From: JBKPNZ01 sp046732895
GTDB lineage: Bacteria > Actinomycetota > Thermoleophilia > Solirubrobacterales > 70-9
Assembly (NCBI GenBank): GCA_046732895.1
Contig: JBKPNZ010000014.1
Location: forward strand, 5,353 to 69,352
Reading direction: 5' to 3'
Length of the DNA: 64,000 nt
The notes under the pieces were generated by a model, which worked only from the letters and a program-made list of their open reading frames with translations, did no database searches and was not told the origin of the DNA. The position numbers and the translations under genes are program-made. Positions 42,500-52,000 of the stretch are shown here, piece by piece. Numbering within the stretch: position 1 is the stretch's first letter; each line of letters starts with the position of its first letter.

Positions 42500-42862
42500 G
42501 TGGCGCTCGCGGACGACTTCAACGGCCTCATCGACTCGCTTCCCGAGGACTGGACCGACGTCGAGCTCGACCTGCGGATCTTCGACGAGTCGCGTTACAT
42601 CGACGCCGCGGTCATGCTGACCCAGGTGAACGCCCAGCCCTACTCGAAGGCCGACTGGCACTGGCGTATCAACGTCGCCCACACCTTCGGCCACGCGGCG
42701 GCCGCCGAGACCGTGCGCGGGACCCTCGAGCTGCTCGACACGGAGGGCATCGCCGGAGAGATGATCGTCCGGGACGTGCGGGAGGGCCGCGCCGAGGTCG
42801 TGCAGATGTGGGGTCGCCCGGAGTCCGTCCGCCGCGAGTTTCGCGAACGCCGCTCGCTCTAG
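42500..42862 (+). CDS. Conserved protein of unknown function
   Basis: A 120-residue soluble protein starting at GTG 42500 (ALADDFNGLIDSLPEDWTDVELDLRI). Two strands LDLRIFDESRYIDAAVMLTQV and IAGEMIVRDVREGRAEVVQMWGRP flank a helix. No family name is recalled. It follows mntH by 25 bp and ends just before a long inverted repeat, so it is probably the last gene of the manganese transcript. Confidence 0.6.
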   Translation: MALADDFNGLIDSLPEDWTDVELDLRIFDESRYIDAAVMLTQVNAQPYSKADWHWRINVAHTFGHAAAAETVRGTLELLDTEGIAGEMIVRDVREGRAEVVQMWGRPESVRREFRERRSL

Positions 42863-42890
42863 TCAGCCGCGAAACGCGCCTCGAACGCGC

Positions 42891-42935
42891 CGAGTGGCGA
42901 GAAAGTCGGCGTATGCGCGACTTTCACGCCACTCG
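42891..42935. terminator. Long near-perfect inverted repeat between convergent genes
   Basis: Arms of 18 bases: CGAGTGGCG-A-GAAAGTCG (42891-42908) and CGACTTTC-A-CGCCACTCG (42918-42935), with one A/A mismatch and a 9-base loop GCGTATGCG. It sits between two genes that converge, as expected for a bidirectional terminator. Arms this long are unusual here and could also be a dispersed repeat unit. Confidence 0.65.
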
Positions 42936-42944
42936 ATGTGCTTT

Positions 42945-43913
42945 TCAGCCGATGGCGGGGAAGGCGGTGGCGATGTCGGGAGGCTCATCGACCAGGCCGT
43001 GACGGGCATCCCACCGAGCCCACTGCCTCAGTGCCCGTTCATCGAACGCCCCGACGGGCTCGAAGGCATGAGCCCGCATCAGCGCATCGAGCTGCGCCTC
43101 CTGCTCGTCGCGGTCGAGCCCATCGACCTCCGAGATGAGGTCATCCAAGCCGACCGCGGGATCACCGACCACCCGGCGATACCCCCTCTCAGTGCCATCC
43201 ACGACCGCCCGAACCAAGCCTGGGTCCGAGCTGATCTCATCACCACTCGTACACAACACCAGCTCCGGATACCGCGGCGCCCCATAGTCATCCACGCGAA
43301 AGACCCGCACCGGCACCCCGCGTCGCTCGAGCGCCACCCCCTCCGCGTTCCAGAACGCCGTCGCCGCGTCGACCTCCCCGGCCGCGAGCGCCGCAACGGC
43401 ATCGAAGCCGATGGTGACGCGATCGACTGCATCCGGATCGGCGCCATCCGCCGCGACCACGGAATCGAGCACCGCGTCGTCTGAGGGCAGCCCAGTCACG
43501 CCCACCGTCCTCCCCACGAGGTCGGCAGGCCGGCGCACGGCGTCACGGTCGCCGGCAATCACCGAAGCCAGTGGTCGCTGCACGATCGGCATCACGCCCA
43601 CCACGTCGAGACCATGCTCGCGCGCGATCGCCAGATCGTGGATGTCCATGATCGCGAAGTCGGCTCGTCCCGCCTCGAGCAGCTTCGGCGCGTCAGTGGA
43701 GGAGGAAGGCTCCTGGACGTCCAGGTCAACCCCCGCGTCGCGGTAGTAGCCCTGGGCCAGTGCGGCATAGATGCCGGCATGCACGGCGTTGGGCTGGAAA
43801 TCCAGCACGACGGTCGCTCGCTTCGGAGCGCCCGGTTCAGCACCGTCCCCGCCACAGCTCGCGAATGCCAGCCCGGCGACGACGGCCGCCAGCAGCGCGG
43901 CGACCTTTCGCAT
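42945..43913 (-). CDS. ThiY-like ABC transporter substrate-binding lipoprotein
   Basis: A 322-residue lipoprotein with lipobox FASC near residue 20. The NMT1/THI5-like fold is clear: ATVVLDFQPNAVHAGIYAALAQGYYRDAGVDLDV, then LLEAGRADFAIMDIHDLAIARE, and DLVGRTVGVTGLPSDDAVLD. This family binds pyrimidine precursors of thiamine (ThiY/HMP type) and related nitrogen compounds. No permease or ATPase gene adjoins, so it must use components encoded elsewhere. ATG 43913, divergent from ppa by 31 bp. Confidence 0.87.
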   Translation of the reverse strand: MRKVAALLAAVVAGLAFASCGGDGAEPGAPKRATVVLDFQPNAVHAGIYAALAQGYYRDAGVDLDVQEPSSSTDAPKLLEAGRADFAIMDIHDLAIAREHGLDVVGVMPIVQRPLASVIAGDRDAVRRPADLVGRTVGVTGLPSDDAVLDSVVAADGADPDAVDRVTIGFDAVAALAAGEVDAATAFWNAEGVALERRGVPVRVFRVDDYGAPRYPELVLCTSGDEISSDPGLVRAVVDGTERGYRRVVGDPAVGLDDLISEVDGLDRDEQEAQLDALMRAHAFEPVGAFDERALRQWARWDARHGLVDEPPDIATAFPAIG

Positions 43914-43944
43914 CGAGGGGCAGGGTAGGGATAGCCTCTCCCCG

Positions 43945-44487
43945 ATGGCTGACCACCGCCTCTCCGAACAGCTCCTCGTCTATGTCGAGATCCCGAAGGG
44001 CAGTCGCAACAAGTACGAGTACGACGAGGGCATCGGCGAGGTCATCCTGGACCGCTTCCTGTCCTCCTCGATGGTCTACCCGACCGACTACGGGTTCCTG
44101 ATCGGACACCGCGGTCGCGACGAGGACCCTCTCGACGCGCTGGTATGCGTCTCCGAGCCGACCTTTCCGGGGTGCGTGATCGCCGTCAAGCCGATCGCGC
44201 TGTTCAAGATGCGGGACGAGAAGGGCGAGGACGACAAGATCGTCTGCGTTCCGACCCAGGACCCGGGGTGGAACCACGCCGAGACCCTCGATGACATCCC
44301 CGAGCAGCTACAGCGAGAGATCACGCACTTCTTCTCCTCGTACAAGCAGCTCGAGGACAAGAAGGTCGAGGTCGACGGCTGGCACTCGCGGGAGGAGGCC
44401 CTCGAGGTGATCGAGGACGGCCGGCGCCTGCAGGAGGAGTACGACGCCGAGGCGGGCGAGGCGAAGCTCCAACCCGGGTCGAGCTGA
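43945..44487 (+). CDS. ppa: Inorganic pyrophosphatase
   Basis: Family I soluble pyrophosphatase, 180 residues, splitting PPi to phosphate with Mg2+. Motifs: EIPKGSRNKYEYDE, VYPTDYGFLIG, and DEDPLDALVCVSEP with the catalytic Asp cluster, then HFFSSYKQLEDKKVEVDGW. ATG 43945. The C-terminus is about ten residues longer than the E. coli enzyme. Stand-alone gene. Confidence 0.97.
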   Translation: MADHRLSEQLLVYVEIPKGSRNKYEYDEGIGEVILDRFLSSSMVYPTDYGFLIGHRGRDEDPLDALVCVSEPTFPGCVIAVKPIALFKMRDEKGEDDKIVCVPTQDPGWNHAETLDDIPEQLQREITHFFSSYKQLEDKKVEVDGWHSREEALEVIEDGRRLQEEYDAEAGEAKLQPGSS

Positions 44488-44620
44488 CGGGCAGTAGCCC
44501 CCCGCGTCACGCAGCCTGGATACACTGCGCGCCGCTTTTTGAACGAGGGCCCGCCGCCTCCTCCGCTTCGCGTCCGGGGGCGACGGGACTTCTGGTTCAT
44601 CCCCAACTAGGAGGTTTCAA

Positions 44621-45406
44621 GTGCAGGATCGAGGACTCGCCGCCTACATCTCGGAGCTGGTCGGCACCTTCTTCCTCGTCTTCGTGATCGGTGTCGTCGT
44701 GACGCTCTTCGTCGCCACCACCGATCAGTCACAGACGGGCTCCGACTTCGCCGTGGTGGGTCTCGTCCACGCGTTCGTGCTCTTCGGCCTGATCATCACC
44801 TTCGGGGCGGCGAGCGGAGGCCATTTCAACCCCGCGATCACCGTCGCCGCGGCGGCGCTCCGGCGCATCGATCCGCTCGACGCGGTGGTCTACATCCTGG
44901 CGCAGCTCTCCGGCGCCGTCCTCGGCGCGCTGCTCGTCAAGGGGCTGCTCCTCGACGAGGGTCGTGCCGGGCACTACGGCGCTGCATCGATCAGCCCCCT
45001 ACTGGGCGGCAACTTCCAGGGTGCGATCGTCGAGGCGCTCGGAACCTTCCTGCTGGTCCTCGCCGTCTGCGCCGTCGCATTCAATCCGGGCGCCCGCCGT
45101 GAGTGGGCGCCGCTTGCGATCGGCACCACGCTCGGCTTCGCCGTGATGATCTTCGGCCCGCTCACAGGCGGATCGTTCAACCCGGCCCGCTGGTTCGGCC
45201 CGGCCCTGATCGGCGACAGCTTCGGTGGGACCTGGCCGTACATCGTCGGCCCGCTCGTCGGCGCCCTGCTGGCCGCCGCCGTCTATCGCTTCGTGATCGC
45301 GGGGCCGCAGTATGGCCTCGGCCCCGAGGCGCCGACCGTGCCCGGCCGGGTGGTAGGACAGGTCGCGGCAGACGTGGAGACGGCTGCCCGTCCACGCAAG
45401 AAGTAG
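44621..45406 (+). CDS. MIP-family channel (aquaporin/glycerol facilitator)
   Basis: Six-helix membrane channel, 261 residues. Both pore motifs are present: GGHFNPAITVA in the first half and GGSFNPARWFGPAL in the second, with ISELVGTFFLVFVIG at the start. The small residues after the second NPA motif suggest a water-type channel, but I would not exclude glycerol. GTG 44621 has AGGAGG upstream. The 133-bp gap before it holds no recognisable element. Confidence 0.93.
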   Translation: MQDRGLAAYISELVGTFFLVFVIGVVVTLFVATTDQSQTGSDFAVVGLVHAFVLFGLIITFGAASGGHFNPAITVAAAALRRIDPLDAVVYILAQLSGAVLGALLVKGLLLDEGRAGHYGAASISPLLGGNFQGAIVEALGTFLLVLAVCAVAFNPGARREWAPLAIGTTLGFAVMIFGPLTGGSFNPARWFGPALIGDSFGGTWPYIVGPLVGALLAAAVYRFVIAGPQYGLGPEAPTVPGRVVGQVAADVETAARPRKK

Positions 45407-45427
45407 GCCACCACGAGCGGCAGGGTG

Positions 45428-46502
45428 ATGAAGAAGGCCGCGCTGGGCGTTGCCTTCGCCGCTGCCCTGCTCGCGCCGAGCGCGCAGGCGGCGACGATCA
45501 AGCCGAACGTCCTCACCGACGACCTGACGAACAACGGGAACTGCACTCTGCGCGAGGCGGTCGAAGCCGCGACGACTAATGCCGCCGTCGACGCGTGCCC
45601 GAAGGGGCAGAAGCGAAAGAAGGACCGGATTCCGCTGGCCGTCGGCGACTACGCCCTCGCCTCAGGAGACATGTTCGAGGACGAGAATGCCGTGGCCGAC
45701 CTCGACATCCGCGGTGGAGGCCCGGTCAGCTTCGTCGGCCGAGGCCTCGCGAAGACATCGATCGTGGCGCCGAGCAACGACCGCGCTCTACACCTGATCG
45801 CCAACTCCGCCAACGGTGCGACGAGGGTGGGCCTGAGCCGGCTCACGATGGAGGGCGGCGGCGGCGCGCTGTGGGGCGGTGTGGTACGCGATGAGGCCGG
45901 CACGGGTTCCAAGCTGACGCTGGATCGGGTCAGGATTCGGAACGGAGAGATCCAGTTCGGAGGAGGCGTCTACACGAACGGAAGCCTCCGCGTCAAGCGA
46001 AGCATCTTCGAGGACAACTCAGCCAAGGTGAGCACCACCGGCTTCCCGGCGGTCCAGGCGGTCGGCGGGGCCGTTTACCTGGCGAGTGGTGCAAGCGCAA
46101 ACATCACGGACAAACGACGCACCCAACGGTTCGACGATGGCACTCGAAGCCGGTGCCCTTTCTCTCACCAACTCGGTGATCGACCCCTCCTTTGGTGGGG
46201 CCACGGTGTGCGCGGTGCTCGGCGGGTCCTTGGCGAGCGGCGGATACAACGTCACCCCGACCGTGACCTGCCCGCTGGATGGCCCGGGCGACAAGTACGC
46301 GGACCCGGACCTCGCCAACGCGCCCGAGGACAACGGCGGGCCTACCGAGACCGTACGGCTCGAGAAGGCGAGCCCAGCCATCGATCACATTCCGCTTCGG
46401 CGCTGCAAGCCTGCGAAAGACGAGGATCAGCGTCGCTACAAGCGCCCAGCCGGCAAGCGTTGCGACTCCGGCGCGTACGAGCGCGGCGCCAAGAGGCGCT
46501 GA
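45428..46502 (+). pseudogene. Secreted CSLREA/choice-of-anchor protein, frameshifted
   Basis: An exported beta-helix-type surface protein broken by one frameshift. The first frame has a signal peptide (AALGVAFAAALLAPSAQAA), the CSLREA-like motif NGNCTLREAVEAA, and beta-helix text up to LASGASANIT. There the frame goes off into arginine-rich nonsense. The correct text resumes in another frame as NDAPNGSTMALEAGALSLTNSVI and ends CDSGAYERGAKRR, the standard choice-of-anchor C-terminus. Removing one A from AAA at 46112-46114 restores a continuous protein of about 358 residues. Could be a real mutation, an assembly error, or programmed slippage. Confidence 0.8.
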
Positions 46503-46538
46503 GGACGCGGAGGTTCCCGAGCCCGCGGCTGCGGTAGC

Positions 46539-48737
46539 TTGAATCGCGTGCGCCGGGTCACCTTCTCGCGCAACTACACGCTCTCGCTGTCGCGGACGTG
46601 TCGCTGCTACTGCAAGTACTGCGCCTTCGCCACCCACAGGGCTCATCTCTACTCGCCCGAGGAGGTGGAGCGGCGCCTCGAGGAGGCGGTCCGCCGCAAC
46701 GCGAAGGAGCTGCTCGTCCTCACCGGCGAGCTCCCCGAGGTCAATCCGGAGGTGGCCGCGCGGCTGGCCGAGTACGGCCATGACGACTTCGTCTCGTATG
46801 TCGTCTGGACCTGTGAGCGCGCCCTCGAGCGCGGGCTCCTGCCGCACACGAATCTCGGGGTGGTGGAGCGCGGTGACCTGGCCCGCCTGCGCGAGGTCAC
46901 GGCCTCCCAGGGGCTGATGCTCGAGTCGATCAATCCCGACCTCGTCGTCCATCAGGGCTCGCCCACGAAGCATCCGGCGCGGCGCCTGGCGATGATCGAG
47001 GCGGCGGGCGAGCTGCGGATCCCGTTCACGAGCGGCATTCTCGTCGGGATCGGCGAGACGGAGGATGAGCGCGTCGCCTCGCTCGAGGCGATCGCGAACC
47101 TCCACCAGCGCCATGGCCACATCCAGGAGGTGATCCTCCAGAACTTCGTCCCGCACCCGCGCTATTACGGGCGCGAGGTGGCGGACATCGCCGACGCGGC
47201 ATCGAGGGAGAGGTGGAATCGCGACGGCTCTCCGCTTGGTAACGAGGAGCCGATGCCCGAGTGGGCGACGGAGGTCACGCTTGACGACATGAAGCGGCTC
47301 GTCGCCGAGTCGCGTCGTCTCATGCCCGACGTCGGCATCCAGATTCCGCCGAACCTCTCGGATTGGTGGGTGGATCTCGTTCGGGAGGGCGCCACGGACC
47401 TGGGCGGGCTCTCCGCCAACGGCGACCACATCTCACCGGAGCATGCGTTCCCGAGCCCGCATCAGGTTCGCAAGCGCCTCGCTCCGGAGGGGTACGCGCT
47501 GACCGAGCGGCTCTGCGTATACCCGCAATATCTCGACCCGGACTGGATGGAGCAGGGTGTGCTGGACGTCGTGAAGCTCAAGTACTGGAGCTTCATCCCG
47601 CGCCGTGGCTCAGGGCGCCGCCAGGAGCGGACGATCGATCCGGACACCGCGCCACGGGCCATCGAAAAGGGCCGTCGCGGCGAGGCGCTCACCGAGGAGG
47701 AGCTGACCGCGCTCTTCGCCGAGACTCGTCCCGAGGTCATCGAGGACATGCGCGCCGCAGCCGACGGGCTCCGGGCCGAGCTTGCGGGGGAGCGCGCGAC
47801 ATTCGTCGTCAACCGCAACATCAACTTCACCAACGTCTGCGTCGTCGGCTGCGCCTTCTGCGGATTCGGCCAGGGGAAGCGCTCACCTGACGCCTACCAC
47901 GTGACCGAGGACGACTTCCAGGCGCGCGTTCAGGAGGCCGTCGACTTCGGCGCGACGGAGATCTGCATGCAGGGAGGCATCCATCCCGACTACACGCTCG
48001 AGCACTACGGCCGCTGGCTGCGGCTGGTGAAGGAGGTCGCGCCCCAGATCCACCTCCACGCCTACTCGCCGATGGAAGTGCACTTCATGTGCGAGCGGTC
48101 CGGCAAGAGCCCCCAAGCGGTCTTCGACTACCTCGTGGAGCAGGGCTTGGGCTCAACACCCGGCACGGCAGCCGAGGTGCTCCACGACGGCGTCCGTGCG
48201 CGGATCTCGCCGAACAAGCTCCCGGTCGCGCGGTGGGTGGAGATCATCGAAGCGTGTCATCGGTCCGGCCTTCGCTCGACGTCCACGGTGATGTTCGGGC
48301 ACATCGAGGAGCCGTGGGAGCTTGCCCGGCACATGCGCGTCATCCGCGAGCTGCAGGAGCGGACCGGCGGGATCACGGAGTTCGTGCCGCTCAGCTTCAT
48401 CCCGTTCAACACGCTGCTCGGCCGCACGCACGGAGTCGAGGAGATCTCGCGCGCCGACAACTTGAAGCACACGGCCGCGTTCCGCCTCGCGCTCGGTAAG
48501 ACGATCCCCAACCTCCAGGCGAGCTGGGTGAAGATGGGCCTCGACGCGGCGACGGAGTCTCTGCACTGGGGCGTCAATGATCTGGGCGGCACCCTGATGG
48601 AGGAGAACATCTCCCGCATGGCGGGTTCCCAGCACGGCGTGCGACTGGAGCCCGAGCAGCTGATCGAGGCGGCCCGCCGGGCCGGCCGAGAACCGGCTCA
48701 GCGCACCACTCTCTACGAGATCGTCGAGACCTACTGA
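46539..48737 (+). CDS. fbiC: FO synthase (CofG-CofH fusion)
   Basis: Makes the deazaflavin FO, the chromophore of F420, from tyrosine and a ribityl-pyrimidine. A 732-residue fusion of two radical-SAM halves. CofG half: TCRCYCKYCAF with Cys 21, 25, 28; CofH half: NVCVVGCAFCGF with Cys 434, 438, 441. Also visible: NPEVAARLAEYGHDDF, GILVGIGETEDER, LHAYSPMEVHFMCERSG and STSTVMFGHIEEPWELARHM. Fusion is normal in actinobacteria. Start TTG 46539; GTG 46548 is possible. The remaining F420 genes are 6-9 kb downstream. Confidence 0.97.
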   Translation: MNRVRRVTFSRNYTLSLSRTCRCYCKYCAFATHRAHLYSPEEVERRLEEAVRRNAKELLVLTGELPEVNPEVAARLAEYGHDDFVSYVVWTCERALERGLLPHTNLGVVERGDLARLREVTASQGLMLESINPDLVVHQGSPTKHPARRLAMIEAAGELRIPFTSGILVGIGETEDERVASLEAIANLHQRHGHIQEVILQNFVPHPRYYGREVADIADAASRERWNRDGSPLGNEEPMPEWATEVTLDDMKRLVAESRRLMPDVGIQIPPNLSDWWVDLVREGATDLGGLSANGDHISPEHAFPSPHQVRKRLAPEGYALTERLCVYPQYLDPDWMEQGVLDVVKLKYWSFIPRRGSGRRQERTIDPDTAPRAIEKGRRGEALTEEELTALFAETRPEVIEDMRAAADGLRAELAGERATFVVNRNINFTNVCVVGCAFCGFGQGKRSPDAYHVTEDDFQARVQEAVDFGATEICMQGGIHPDYTLEHYGRWLRLVKEVAPQIHLHAYSPMEVHFMCERSGKSPQAVFDYLVEQGLGSTPGTAAEVLHDGVRARISPNKLPVARWVEIIEACHRSGLRSTSTVMFGHIEEPWELARHMRVIRELQERTGGITEFVPLSFIPFNTLLGRTHGVEEISRADNLKHTAAFRLALGKTIPNLQASWVKMGLDAATESLHWGVNDLGGTLMEENISRMAGSQHGVRLEPEQLIEAARRAGREPAQRTTLYEIVETY

Positions 48738-48747
48738 GGCCCGGCCC

Positions 48748-48999
48748 TCAGCCGTTCGCCCGGTGGGCGCGTCGCCATGAGACCAGCGTCGCCGTGAGCG
48801 CTGCGGCGGCGGCGCCCTGCGCCAGGTCCCAGATGAGGAAGAGCCAGCTCTCGGCCAGTTCTCCGCTCGCCAGGCCCGCCGCCAGCGCTGCCACGACCAG
48901 TGCACCTGCGGCAAGGATCCAGTGCACCCGGGCTCCATCGCGGCGCAGGCCCCCGAGACCGACGGCGATGCCCGTCACGATGGGAATCAGCTCATACAC
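48748..48999 (-). CDS. Small three-span membrane protein
   Basis: An 83-residue membrane protein with spans ELIPIVTGIAVGLGGL, VHWILAAGALVVAALAAGLASG and LFLIWDLAQGAAAAALTATLV. GTG 48999 is supported by GGAGG six bases upstream, which argues that this short gene is real. No family recognised. It follows the large Asp-box protein gene by 17 bp on the same strand. Confidence 0.6.
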   Translation of the reverse strand: MYELIPIVTGIAVGLGGLRRDGARVHWILAAGALVVAALAAGLASGELAESWLFLIWDLAQGAAAAALTATLVSWRRAHRANG

Positions 49000-49016
49000 G
49001 AAGCACCTCCGTATCG

Positions 49017-52000
49017 CTAGTTTCGCCCGGCCGGGCTGCGACGCAGCACGAACGTGTTCCCACCGACGACCGCCGCCTTGTCGCCGACCGCGTGTTGGAG
49101 GATGCTCAGGCTGGCATCCCGGGCGCGGTCGGTCGGCCTGATCACAAGGAAACCCTGGGTCTCGGCCTTCGGCGTCGCCAGGCCCTGGATCGACGCCCCG
49201 CCGGCCTTGGTGTCGAGCTGGAGTAGAGCCGGCGAGCGCAGCAGGTCGCGGTCGAACTCGCGACGGGGCTCGTCCTCGGCTCGCTGCTTGAGCGCCGTCT
49301 GGAGCTGCTTGGTCACCGAGCCCGCCTTGAACCCATGCCCTGTGACGCCGTCCGCCCGGCGCTTCGAGACCAGCAAGCCGACCGACCAGCTCGCGCCCGG
49401 CAGCGCGAAGATCACGACGTCCTCCTTCACCGCGGCCGTGAATGCGAGCTCGACGAGCGTGGGCGCCCCAGCAGGAGCGTCCACCACGTGCAGGTTGCGC
49501 AGGCCGACACGCCGTTCCGCGGTGACAAGTGTCGCCACGTCCAGCACACGGTTGGCGGTGGGAATCGGATCCGCCGGGCTGTCCATCACCACGAGCAGGC
49601 AGGTGTGCTCGGCGGTCGTCAGCGGCGGGGTCCAGTTCCATTTCAGGATGGCTTCGCGGGCGGGGGGGATGGGTGGCGCTGTCTTGTAGGAGCCGATCGG
49701 CGTCCAGGCCGAGGTCGCCGCCGGGTCGTTCGGGAACGCGGACCAGAAGTCGGCCGGTAGGGGCGGGAGGCCGCTGCTCGCGTTCGCGTAGAGGATCTTC
49801 ACCTGCGTGCCGGTCGCGGTCGCCACCCCGCGGTTGTGGGCCTGCACGTACACGCGGTTGACGGTTCCCCGCTTGACGCTGCGATGCGAGAGCCGGCTCT
49901 CGAAGGCGACGAAGTCGACGTCGGCGGCAGGCATCTGGAAGGCGGGCGGCGAGCCCTCGACGGAGTCGATCTTCACGTCCGCGCACTGCCACCACCACTG
50001 CGGCGTACCAAGGACGACACCCTGTCGAGGGTCGTCGTAGGTCGCGTCCACGGGAGCGGGCGTTGGTGACGTGTGTCCCGCGTCCATGACGTGATCGCGC
50101 ACATACAGCTCCACATTTGGAGTGGACGTCACGTCGAGCCGGCGCTCGAACATGCCCCGGCCATGGGTGGCCGCACGCAGGAGTCGCGTCGCCGACTGGA
50201 GCCTCAGGTCGAAGATCGCCGTGTTCGGGAGGCCGTTGTTGAACGAGGCCCAGGTGCTGCCTCCATTTGTCGTGCGGTACACGCCGATGTCGGTGCCGAC
50301 GTAGATCGTGCTGGGCGCGGCCGGCTCGATCTGCAGCGAGTTGGCAGGCACGTCCGGAAGGCTGCTCGGCGGCGTGCCCGATGCGTTGGTCCACGTTGCC
50401 GACGTTCCGCCCGCCGCGACGGCTCCGCGCCAGGCGTGCCCGGTCCCGAAGCCCGCCAGGACGACGACGATCGTGTTCGGGTCACCCGGCACCGCGGCGA
50501 CGTCCCAGATCCACCGGTTTGGAAGGGGGGCCGAGTGGATCGCCGTCGCGGTCCAGCTGCCACCGCTGGCCGCGAGGCGATAGACCTCGCCCGCCGACGT
50601 GGCGGCGTAGATCAGACTGGCGCTCACGTAGTCGAGGGCCGACACCAGCCCGGAGGCGCCGGGCAGGTTGACGCGGGTCGGCCACCCCCCAGTGCCCTGG
50701 GAGTTGTCGAGACAGACGCGATCCGTGCCGAAGGCGACCCGGTTGGCGTTGGTCGCGCAGGCGTCCATCGGCGGATAGAAGAGGGCGTAGCCGACGAGCC
50801 CGCCGGAGACGTCCGAGTAGGTCCCGAAGGCCCCGCCCTGGGTCGAGCGCTGAGGGCTGGGGCTGTAGTAGGTGTGGATGACGTTGCGGGGATTCGATTG
50901 GTCCACCATCGCCACGCCCCCATCACCGTCGGCCGCGTGGTGGAAGACGCCGCTGCCGCGGAACTGCTCGGTGCCGTTGTCCTGGGTGCCACCGACGGCG
51001 ACGGCGTCGGAGGTTGGGTCCTGGTCGATGAACTCGAATTGGGCGATGCACAGGTCCGTGTTGATCGAGTCGTCCCAGCTCGCTCCGCCGTCGGTTGAGC
51101 GATAGACGCCACCGTCGCTGCCCGCATAGATCGTGAGATCGTCGGACGGGTGGGTGGCCAGCGCATGGTTGTCTGGATGAATCGAGCCGCCGACGTCGGT
51201 CGCATGCCAGTTCCCCGACGAGCCTCGCTCCACCTTGTACAGCGATACGCCCGAGACGTAGAGGATGTCGGGCGTGCTGACGTCCACGGCTATGTTCAGC
51301 GTGTATGCGCCATAGACGTCGATGCCGACTCCGGTCAGCGAGAGCGCCTGCCACGTCGGTGTCGCGGCCAGCGTGGTGCGATAGATCCCGGAGAGGAAAT
51401 CGCCGGCGTCTGACACCATGGCGAAGACCCTGGCGGGGTTCGATGGCGAAATGGCGATGGCGATGCGGCCGCTGCCAGCCGGGATCCCTGTGATCTTCGA
51501 AAAGCTCGGGTTCCCCCCTGAGCCGTTCGTGGTGCGGTAGACGCCCCGCCCCCAGAAAGCCGCGTAGACGGTCGAAGGGTCCGCCGGGTCGATCGCGACG
51601 TCGGTGGCTGCGAGCACCGTGGGGGAGATCGCCGGGAGGCCGTTCGAGAGCTGATTCCAGTTCGCGCCTCCGTCACGGGTACGGAACAGGCCCTGCGTCG
51701 TCGCCGCGAAGGCGGTGTCGGGGTCGGTCGGATGCACGGCGATCCCATAGAAGGCGGCGCCCGTGAACTGCGTGGCTCCCTGCAGGGTCCAGGTGCCGCC
51801 GCCGTCGAGGCTCTTGAGGACGCCGGCGCCCTCGTAGGACTCGTTGACGGAGCTCTCCGGGTAGGTGATCCGGTAGTAGTAGATATTGCCCTCGCCCGTG
51901 CCCGCGTAGAGCGTGTCGGGCGCGGAGGGAGCAAGGGCGAGCGCGCCCATCGCCAGCGACATCTCGTTGTCGGACTTCGGCGCCCAGGTCGCACCTTCAT

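Noticed and set aside
44488..44620. Possible RNA gene between ppa and the aquaporin
   Set aside because: No cloverleaf, T-loop GGTTCGA sequence or clear hairpin is present, so no tRNA or riboswitch is claimed.
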